From the NCBI GenBank assembly GCA_963969495.1, contig OZ018320.1, forward strand, positions 80,297,248-80,361,247: a stretch of 64,000 nt of DNA, given 5' to 3'. Within the stretch, counting starts at the first letter, position 1. The number at the start of each line of letters is the position of its first letter. Positions 56,360 to 64,000 of the stretch are shown here, in pieces. The position numbers and the translations under genes are program-made. The notes beneath the pieces are model-generated. The model was given only the letters and a program-made list of their open reading frames with translations, was not told the origin of the DNA and ran no database searches. This DNA comes from Ceratothoa steindachneri (taxonomy: Eukaryota > Arthropoda > Malacostraca > Isopoda > Cymothoidae).

Positions 56360-58306
56360 ATGTGGGATACTTTCAAGCATATAATAAATGTAGTCCAAGA
56401 ACAATGTATCCCAATGAAGGCCATTAGGAACAAATGTAGGAAACCATTATGGTGGAATCAGGAGATAGCTAGAAAAATTTCAGAGATGAAAAGGGCATAT
56501 AAAAAATTACCGGTAGAAAATAATATTCAAAATTTAAGTGATTATAGAATGGCTAGGAATGAGTTAAATAAGATTATAAAGAAGAACAAAAGGGTGTCAG
56601 AAATTAAATTAGCTCAGGAAAGCAACAAAGATCCTAGAAAGTTCTTTAGTTACTATAAAATTAATAATAAGTCTGGCAGAGTTAAAATAGGGCCTATCAA
56701 ATATGAAGGGGTTGTGAAAGAAACTGATGAGGAAATAGTTGAGGTACTAAATGGTCATTTTGCATCCGTATTTACAAAGGAGAAACTAAATAGTCTTATT
56801 TATAGTACTCGTGGGTCAGGGAAGAGGTGTTTACTACCATTACTGTGGATCGGAGGACGATAAAAGGACTAATAGGTGAGTTAGATACTACCAAGGCCTT
56901 CCTCCCTGATAATATTCATTCTAGGATACTTAAAGAAGGGGTAGAAAGTATCTCAATAGCTCTGGACAAGTTATATACTAGGTCATTGGAATATGGAGAA
57001 ATACCCGATGATTGGAAGAGAGCAAATGTAGTCCTCATTTTCAAGAAGGGTAGTAAAGAGGATCCAAATAACTTTAGACCGGTTAGCCTAACTCCTGTAG
57101 TCTGGAAAATTCTTGAGAAAATAGTTAAAAAAGGGATTTGCCAACATCTAGAGAGGGAGGGGTTAATCAGCGATGCTCAGCATGGGTTTAGATCAGGTAG
57201 ATCATGTTTGACTAATTTACTAGACTTTCTAGAGTTCATAACAAATCAAGTAGATAAGGGAGAGAATGTGGATGTAATTTACTTGGATTTTAGTAAAGCA
57301 TTTGATAAGGTACCACATAGGAGACTAGTTCATAAATTAAAAATGATTGGGATATGTGGGGGTGTTTCAAATTGGATAGCTGAGTGGCTGAAAGACAGGA
57401 AGCAAAGGGTAGTGCTAAATGGTGTAAAGTCGAGTGGAGGGATGTTATCAGTGGGGTCCATTATTATTTGTCATCTATATAAACGATCTTGGAGAGGCAG
57501 TTAATAATAAAGCAGCTGTAGTTAAAGATATTGATGATAATTTTAAAGTGCAGGGGGATTTAAATAAATTGTTATCCTGGGCACATAAGTGGCAAATGAT
57601 TTTCAACCTTGATAAGTGCAAAGTTATTAACATGGGAAAAGATAATAGAGAATTTAACTATGAAATGGATGGGCATTGGCTGAGCTCAGTAGAGGATGAG
57701 AAAGATCTAGGAGTAGTAATAGATAAGTCATTAAGGTTTTCTAAGCAGTGTATTGAAGCAAGAAATAGGGCAAATAAAGTGCTGGGTTTCATTAAGAGAA
57801 ATGTCAGTTACAAAAGTAAGGAGATTATTCTTAAACTCTATAACTCTTATGTTAGGCCACATCTAGAGTACTGTATACAGGCATGGTCCCCACATTTTAG
57901 ACACGATATTAACCTTCTCGAGTCAGTGCAATGGAGGGCAACAAAGATTATTCCTTCCCTGAGGCACCTTGAATATATAGATAGACTGAGGGTATTAAAT
58001 ATGTTCTCGTTCGAAAGGAGGTGTGTGAGAGGGGGTATGATTGAGCTCTTTAAAAATTTTTCCGGGATAGATAAATTGGATGTTAGCAAGTTTTTTGAGT
58101 TAGATGATGGAAATCGGACTAGAGGTCACCACTTGAAAATTAAAAAGCAAGGGTGTAGGCTGGATTTAAGAAAATATTTTTTCACCAATAGAGTGGTAGA
58201 TTTCTGGAACAAATTGCCACTGAGGGTAGTAGGTAGTCCAAGTCTAAATGTATTTAAGAGTAGGTTGGATGAGTTTATGGGAAGGGAAGATTGTGATAGT
58301 TCCTAA
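56360..58306 (+). pseudogene. second-family CR1-like ORF2: reverse transcriptase without endonuclease
   Basis: 56360-56863: linker domain (WDTFKHIINVVQEQCIPMKA, PLWWNQEIARKISEMKRAYK, KIGPIKYEGVVKETDEEI, LNGHFASVFTKE). A frameshift near 56830 leads to 56827-57504 with [96 protein letters not shown] (motif A). A second frameshift near 57440 hits motif B. In 57434-58306 motif C is damaged: KDIDDNFKVQG where FADDTKL is expected (deletion). The end is regular: NLDKCKVINMG, RPHLEYCIQAWSPHFRHDIN, FFTNRVVDFWNKLPLRVVGS. Only three lesions, so it is a fairly young dead copy. Confidence 0.88.
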
Positions 58307-58360
58307 GTTTTGTATATATTAATATTGTTTATATATATCTATAGCTGCATGATTTAGTTC

Positions 58361-58630
58361 TTGACAAGCCTTGATTGGTGATACCCTTGTTTCTGGACGC
58401 AATCCTCTGGATGAAGTTTTTTGGGTGCCTTAAAAAAGAGGCCGTTTGACTCGGATGACCTATGATGAGCCCTTGTGGCTTTTGTCATCTGTAATATTAT
58501 ATTGTAGGGGACTTTGATTTTGTCTTCCCCTGGTGATGGTGCTTTTTGTGGGTGGGTTTTGACGGAGGCGGATGACCTTTGATAGGCCCTGGTGGCTTTT
58601 GTCATCCGTGAAATTATGTTATGTTATGAT
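58361..58630 (+). mobile_element. 270-bp repeat with two terminal-type hairpins (LINE 3' UTR or SINE)
   Basis: Contains two versions of an about 55-bp block: CGGATGACCTATGATGAGCC...GTCATCTG and CGGATGACCTTTGATAGGCC...GTCATCCG, each an 8-bp inverted repeat, ending in AAATTATGTTATGTT. It lies directly after the stop and short UTR of the second-family LINE, so it may be that element's 3' UTR. Copies at 53230-53398 and 54612-54860 are separate from any such ORF, so it could also be an independent SINE-like repeat using the LINE tail. Confidence 0.8.
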
Positions 58631-58880
58631 TGTTATAGAGCCATACTAATTATAAATACAATATAATACAGCCTACAGTGCAGTAAAATACTGTCACTGG
58701 GGCTAAATAGAATTTATTTTGAATTCAATATTTCCTATTATCCTGCTCATTGTAGAATTGTTGGTGCTAAAATGCAGTTCCACGCTGATATTTTATTGGG
58801 TAATTATTTCTTTGCAAAAAAATAATGGAAAATTTGTCCCACTTGGAACCTAGTTCAGTGTCATCACAAAGTACACCCCT
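58631..58880. other. A/T-rich spacer
   Basis: No feature recognised between the 270-bp repeat and the minisatellite. Confidence 0.5.
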
Positions 58881-58884
58881 TGAA

Positions 58885-59165
58885 TGTCAAGTAAGGTATA
58901 TACATAATTTACACTCTAAGCCACCTTCAAAATATTTTGATTCTAACAATTAATTTATCCACTATTTGTGCTCTCAGCCATTCTCAATCTCCTCATTCTA
59001 ACAATAAACAATTTACCCACAATTTGTGTTCTCAGCCACCCTTGAAATCTGATTCTAACAATGATGAATTTGCCCACAATTTGCACTCTAAGCCACCCTT
59101 GAAATCTCCTGATTCTAACGATGATAAATCCCAAATTTGTGCTCTCATAATGATGATTTTCCCAT
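58885..59165. repeat. about 60-65-bp minisatellite, roughly four copies
   Basis: Each unit has the form CACAATTTGTGTTCTCAGCC, ACCCTTGAAATCT, GATTCTAACAATGATGAATT. The plus frame 58937-59167 is open and would encode about 20-residue repeats (HNLCSQPPLKSDSNNDEFA, HNLHSKPPLKSPDSNDD). Unit lengths vary by a few bp, some by non-multiples of three, so a coding role is doubtful. Confidence 0.85.
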
Positions 59166-59634
59166 AGGATATGACTAATTCTCCTTCTATATGCCTGGCG
59201 CAATCACCCCGCAGTAAGTGCCAAGGAACTTTGGTGTAATCCATCCATCCTTCCAAATATATAAGAATTGTTAGTCACATCATGAAGAGTTGAGTTACCA
59301 ATCTTTTAAATGTTGACCAACAGTGTGCATATGAATTAAAAGCTGAATTTAATGAAGACATCTTTCCAAGAATTGAAATGAATTTGCAACCATTTTTTTT
59401 TAAATGTATTGCAGTGTGTTGATACAGCAACTTATGGGCTGTGACCCAAATTTAGACAAGCATGCTGGTCCATCAAATGATCGATTGTGCATTAAGCGTC
59501 ACCAAATAAAAATATGAAATGTGAATGCAGAAGTGTGTCTAAATAAAACTAGCTAAATTTATAATGATAAAAAAATTAAGTTAAATATTTTCTACACAAA
59601 ATTTAAGGTATTTATACTTTTATTCCTTTCATTA
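59166..59634. other. no recognisable gene
   Basis: A/T-rich, no motif. Ends where similarity to the mariner-type transposase begins. Confidence 0.5.
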
Positions 59635-60106
59635 CTCTCAGTACTTCTTTGGGGGACACAGCAAGCCAGCAGTTGTTTTGCAATTGTGCCATAAATTCAT
59701 CTCATCAGAGAAGAACCAAAGTATGCCAGGATGCTTCAGTTTGTTCACAAGCTTTGCAGCATTTCCTTTGCATGCCATTCATCTCCTGTGACAGAAGCTG
59801 GCCCTTTCCCATCTTGTCTGAGGAGTAGTGGATGTCCTCATACACTAATGGCCTGATGAGAGACTAACATTCCCTTGTCCCTGGCTATGGATTTATTGAC
59901 TTTGCTGAAATCATTGTCAATGATCGCCTGGATCTCTGTAACAAATTTTGCGGGTTCTTTTCTTATCATGTAGAGTGAGGTTTTAAATCTGCTGTACCCT
60001 TGCAATCACAGCCTAACTCATCCAACTGCCTTTTCCAAACTTTTGGAGCAATGAATTCAGCCATGGTATTGCTTCCTTCATAGATGATGCACAACTGAGT
60101 CTACTA
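59635..60106 (-). pseudogene. mariner/IS630-type transposase relic
   Basis: On the minus strand: MAEFIAPKVWKRQLDELGCD near 60062; FVTEIQAIIDNDFSKVNKSI and ARDKGMLVSHQAI (helix-turn-helix linker) near 59955-59860; VYEDIHYSSDKMGKGQLLSQ, EASWHTLVLL or, one frame over, KHPGILWFFSDEMNLWHNCK (first catalytic Asp, SDE) and TAGLLCPPKK near 59650. Frames shift several times and the downstream DDE region is absent. It differs from the element at 2.6-3.8 kb and belongs to another lineage. No terminal repeats seen. Confidence 0.75.
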
Positions 60107-60462
60107 TAATTGGAAGAAGAGAGAACCGATGCCAGACAACACACATGTGCAGAATTCAGAGTTGCCAACAGCAATAAATTACCCACCTCACCATTTCTAT
60201 CATATATATTTATTCACTAATTACTGGGAGAGGCATGAAATTATGATCACGGATCCACTTGTAGTGCAAGAAATGCTGATGCCAAAAAATATCTTGTATC
60301 AAAGCTTGAGTTAACACTTACATCTTTGGTAATTCTTCTTACTCTTGGTTGTGCTATTTTTTCTATCTTACCCTGAGTTTAAAGTTATCATTATTTTAGT
60401 AAATTGAAAACTTTTTTCTTATAGGTCATGAGTAACAAATTACCTAAGTTTAGGTTTTTATA

Positions 60463-60700
60463 ATGATTGAAATTGACAATGATTTTGATAAGCCTATCAT
60501 TAATAAATGCAACCTCTCACAAGGCTTAGCATTTGACCAATATGAAAATGAAATTTCTTATTGTAAATTCTTTAATTCAAACTTGGAAGAAAATAGACCT
60601 TGTATATTTGGTTCTTGGTTGACAAACAGTTGGCCAATTATAAAACAATGGGTTAATGAAGATGGACAACCAAACTGTCAATTTCTCTCACAATTATATG
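60463..60700 (+). CDS. host exon, JMJD4-like 2-oxoglutarate/Fe(II) oxygenase (N-terminal part)
   Basis: ATG at 60463 opens MIEIDNDFDKPIINKCNL, then EISYCKFFNSNLEENRPCIF, GSWLTNSWPIIKQWVNEDG and QPNCQFLSQLYG. The pattern FxYxxFxxxxLxxNxPCxFxxxxTxxWxxxxxWVxxxGxPxxxxLxxxYG is that of the N-terminus of JMJD4, a JmjC oxygenase that hydroxylates the translation termination factor eRF1 in mammals. The exon ends at a good donor, TATG|GTAAGG (60700/60701); TAAG|GTATAA 5 bases later is an alternative. A polypyrimidine tract and TAG at about 60412-60425 could be the acceptor for this exon, with the ATG a little inside. The JmjC core with the Fe-binding His-Asp-His is not in the rest of the window, so the next intron exceeds 3 kb. 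This exon has no stops and no repeat-like character, unlike everything else here. Confidence 0.7.
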
Positions 60701-63148
60701 GTAAGGTATAAATTGATTCATTATCTATACTTTAAACCTTGATATGATTGTGAGGTTATATTTCATAATATTTCCACATAAAAAAACAACAAATAGGAGT
60801 GTTCACATCTATAATATTTAAGATAAAGTTCATTAATTCCTCCGATTCATATGGTATATTTTTCAGATCTTATTTTTGGTATGTATATTGACCATTGAGG
60901 AAAGAATACAGGGTAAGTCTGACTAAAGTTTAGAAAATATGAACCTGATGACACTGCACTTCTTAGCAGTGTTGATAGGCAGGGAACAGCAATGAGGAGA
61001 CACTACCTTCACTTCAGAAGAAGCTCTAGCAATGAAAATTCAGCCATAATCATAAGCTGCCTTAATAAGACCTGGACCCATGCTGTTTCATTGCGGAAGA
61101 GATCCCACTACACCACTCTTGTTGGTTTCTTGTACAAGCATCACCCACAGGATACTTATTTCACTTGAACCACATCTGCAACTTACAAAGCCTAGCAAAA
61201 CAACACCTAGCTACAACCTCACAAGCCAACATGCCCCTCAGTCATGCAATACATTATAATTCCTTCCTCACAAAACTCATCTCATTTTCCTGTCCATACT
61301 GCATCATAATCACAAATCTCACACCAATACCTCTCAAGAGGGTAGCCTGTATAGATTTACACCCTGTACCTTAAGGAGCTGCACATCCTCCCAGCCTGAG
61401 GGTCTGCACTGTGGCTTTATATCCTCCACTGTTTTCATTCTGCCTACATTCATCACCTTCCTAGAGGCAATCTGTCCCCACTGACTTCTGATCAGCAAGG
61501 GGTTACCTGTGTAGCCTATTACACTTGGTACCTGAAGGAGCTGCACATCTTCCTGGCATTGGGTGGATTTTAACTTTCTGATGGGGGATGGGAAAGTTGT
61601 TGGTGCACTTTCCCCCTTACCCCCCACTCAGCACTACTTAACCTTTTTTATTAGTTATTATTTAGTATGATTTTTATATCATTTGTATTTATTATATATT
61701 ATTATGATTAGTATGTTATTTACTATTTATTATTTCATTATGGCTATCCCATCAAACTTTTCCACCCATACTTCGTACCAGGAGGAGTTTTTCCACCTGC
61801 ACAGAGTTTGGTCTAGTAGCGAATGGTGCCTTGGTTGATTGCATGCCATCCTGCAATCACCTAGCACCAGGGTATAATAATAATAGGTGATCATCCACCC
61901 TACTCATTAGTGGACCTGCCTATCTCTACTTCTCTTTATTACATACCTTCCTACCCCATTCCACACTTGCTTTTCTATCCACAGAGGTTCTGGCTGCCTG
62001 GTACTCTCTCCTCCTCTTATGAGCCTTAATCAAGTGCAGTCTATACCATGAGCTCCTTACCTGCTGCGAGTGCTGAAAGCCTGCTGGTTGTGGCAAGTAT
62101 TAAGTACAGGATGTATTTGGGCCATCGATTCTGCTCACTTTCCTCCATTACATCTATAAGGTGGCTACACCAGCACCATCCTTTATGGTTTAAGTTCTAG
62201 GACAATTTTGCCCAAATGGTGGTCTGGGTTGGCAAAGCCCATCAATGCTGGACTGGGACTGATTATGTGTGAATAATCACAGTCTGGAATTACTGACCTA
62301 TGGAGACTTTTCTCTTGACCTCCCAAGTCATAGTATCTACTTTCCATGAGCCCTTTGTTCTTTTTTTCTGATCATGGTTAAAACAGAAAGCAATAGTGGG
62401 AAAGTATATGCAGATCAGCTTCCAAGCATGACCCTGCTTCCCAAGGTGCCAGGGACGATGAGGAAAATTGAAGCCCCTCTTTAACTGTTAGAGGCTCTCT
62501 CCTCACACCATGATCATGCTGCCCCTTTGCCATCTTGGGAGCCACTCTTGGACAGTTCTATCTCTGAAAAGCAGGTGGCCCCCCATGTGCTTTCTCAGGG
62601 GCCCCTCCAACACTCTTCTACCAGATAGGAGGTTTACTACTCACCTAGGCCTATGGGAACTATTTCCCCCTCACCTCCTTCTATGGAGACACCTCGGACA
62701 TCTCCATCTTCTTTCCTATCACAGGGGACTACCAAGAAGGCAGACTGTCCCAAATTGACCACTCCTGCTGGGAGCAGCTCAATAGAGCCAACCCCCTTAG
62801 GAGGGCAAGGGAGAGCAAGGTCCATTGGTCTGTGGCTCATAACATCCTGCAGCCCCCAATTTTAAGCCTGTAGGGAATGACAAGACACAGTCATCGATTG
62901 TGGTCTGTGTTGCCTTGGGGAGAGGATGGCTACCACCTAGAGGTCCCCCCTGAGATGGACATTGTGGCAGAGGCGACCCAGCCGCTGTAGTCGGATACTA
63001 GATAACTTCCACACTTTTCACTACACTTGGGGACTCAAATGATTGGAAGATAAAAATCCACTTCAGGCAGCAAAGGAGACATACACAACCTCTACCTTAT
63101 CTAAATTTATTCCCCCAATAAATTACAATGAACACAATGTCAATAACT
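60701..63148. other. presumed intron 1 of the JMJD4-like gene; unrecognised sequence
   Basis: No coding exon of the same gene found. A duplicated about 45-bp phrase occurs at 61360-61402 and 61527-61570 (GGAGCTGCACATC with similar flanks, about 166 bp apart). The region 62370-62870 has C/T-rich, Pro/Ser-coding open stretches without family motifs; ATGGTTAAAACAGAAAGCAA at about 62374 starts a 31-codon open frame that I cannot assign. Confidence 0.5.

Positions 63149-63217
<69 letters not shown>
63149..63217. repeat. (AT)n microsatellite
   Basis: About 70 bp of AT dinucleotides. Confidence 0.98.
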
Positions 63218-63221
<4 letters not shown>

Positions 63222-64000
63222 TAAATATTTACAAATAAAATTGTGAGACAGTGCTGTTAGACTATGGCAAAAAACAAAAATATATTGGAGACCTTAGTGG
63301 CCAACCACCCTTACAATGATGCTCCGATTACACTCTTCTTTGGTACCAAAAATTATCAAACCCTCTTCATCCATGGAAGGGAGTGGGAAATGGGAGGATA
63401 ATAAGTCTTTCAAACCGAACTGGCTCTGACTTCCGCTTGAGTGTCTCAGGGCATCCCCCTTACACAATTGGCTGGGAAACTGGTGGAGCCCAATTGACCC
63501 AAATGGTCAACAGTGGTAGTTCTCTAATTTACGAGTGGAGGTAGGCCAGCCAAATAGACCCAGAAAAACTGCTGCCAAAGGCTGGGTTGGGATGCCAGAC
63601 AAAGATTGGCAACTGCCACAAATAAATGGGCCTGGCTAGCCCCAAAAATTGTTTGAGCTTTGGTTTAACAGCCTTGACAGTACAGTGGTTGGATATAGGA
63701 TAGGCTGCTATGCCACCGGATATGGTGTTATAATATCTATTTGTTAAGAATAATTTAGACAAAATATATTTCCTGCAATAAAGAGACAAAAATTTTAAAC
63801 AAAATACAAAAAATATATATACAAAAATCTATACTACTAATATCTATCTACTCTAATCTATCCCCCCCCCCCTTCCTAGCGAAATACACTCTCCTATCAT
63901 AAAGAAAAGTAAGGTAAAAGGACAAACTAAGGCAAAGTGGACAAAATGGGGAGAATGGCCCCTAAATATAACTCTCCATTCATACACCAGCCATCCACCA
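63218..64000. other. unrecognised sequence to the window edge
   Basis: Broken open stretches on the plus strand (for example PYNDAPITLFFGTKNYQTLF near 63307-63365 and SQGIPLTQLAGKLVEPN near 63445) look like a decayed protein-coding repeat, perhaps a LINE ORF1, but I do not recognise the family. A minus-strand open frame (63529-63789) has no motif. Poly-C run at 63862-63872. Confidence 0.4.

Larger units (their letters stand above)
55508..58306 (+). mobile_element. CR1-like LINE, second family, endonuclease deleted
   Basis: ORF1 (55508-56346, two frames) is followed almost at once by the linker and RT part of ORF2 (56360-58306). The whole AP-endonuclease and the end of ORF1 are missing. Codon content is A/T-rich and unlike the G/C-balanced family at 15-40 kb. 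The similarity to the minus-strand relic at 4.3-7.0 kb in the C-terminus suggests these two belong to related subfamilies. Confidence 0.85.

Noticed and set aside
60129..60314. 61-codon plus frame just upstream of the JMJD4-like exon as another exon
   Set aside because: No similarity to a JMJD4 N-terminus, no good splice sites at its ends, and it overlaps the edge of a mariner relic.
62510..62865. Overlapping plus frames rich in Pro, Ser and Leu in the presumed intron
   Set aside because: Two frames are open at once, driven by C/T-rich composition, and no domain is visible.

Overview
The window is eukaryotic nuclear DNA from an invertebrate. It is very rich in transposable elements and microsatellites, and I recognise only one piece of host gene: an exon resembling the 2-oxoglutarate oxygenase JMJD4 at about 60463-60700. 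The density of (TC)n, (AC)n and (AT)n tracts, CR1/L2-type LINEs with esterase-bearing ORF1, Penelope-like elements, DUF4817-type and mariner transposases, and tRNA-derived repeats fits an arthropod, plausibly a malacostracan crustacean. That taxonomic guess is inference. There is no sign of bacterial operons, rRNA or CRISPR.

Layout. 1-12.8 kb: decayed L2-like and CR1-like LINE fragments, mostly on the minus strand, one of them split by a 1184-bp mariner element with TA target duplication; an inverted pair of L2-like fragments (about 1.7-2.2 kb and 7.1-8.7 kb); then 2.7 kb with nothing recognisable. 12.8-40.4 kb: the dominant feature, nine copies of CR1-like LINEs, all on the plus strand. Three (15846-20792, 20921-25936, 33073-38080) are essentially full length at about 5.0 kb, with a roughly 0.9-kb structured 5' leader, ORF1 (Cys-rich finger, coiled coil, Lys-rich linker, SGNH/GDSL esterase) and ORF2 (AP-endonuclease plus reverse transcriptase). 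The others are 5'-truncated. Most copies end in a conserved hairpin, a short TTGTAACTCC-type repeat and then (TC)n, and several follow one another head to tail with only (TC)n between. ORF1 of the 33073-38080 copy is completely open (404 codons); every ORF2 is broken.

40.5-51.2 kb: a large palindrome, three Penelope-like GIY-YIG elements (two minus, one plus) with hammerhead-like hairpins, two DUF4817-type elements, a higher-order minisatellite, a pogo-like MITE, a 348-bp tandem repeat carrying a tRNA-like box A/box B, and a 1591-bp Tc1-like element. 52.3-58.6 kb: an RNase H-bearing LINE of the I/Jockey/R1 group, interrupted by an (AT)n expansion, a second repeat and a 247-bp MITE with an 8-bp target duplication; then a second CR1-like family with ORF1 and ORF2 but a missing endonuclease. 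58.9-64 kb: a minisatellite, a mariner relic, the JMJD4-like exon and unrecognised sequence.

The most interesting system is the plus-strand CR1-like family. Head-to-tail arrangement, uniform orientation relative to the pyrimidine strand of the microsatellite, and a 3' GNRA-type hairpin whose stems covary between subfamilies together suggest a retrotransposon that targets (TC)n and recognises its own 3' stem-loop. Several inactivating lesions are shared between copies in a mosaic pattern, so the array has also grown by duplication, exchange or trans-mobilisation of dead copies.
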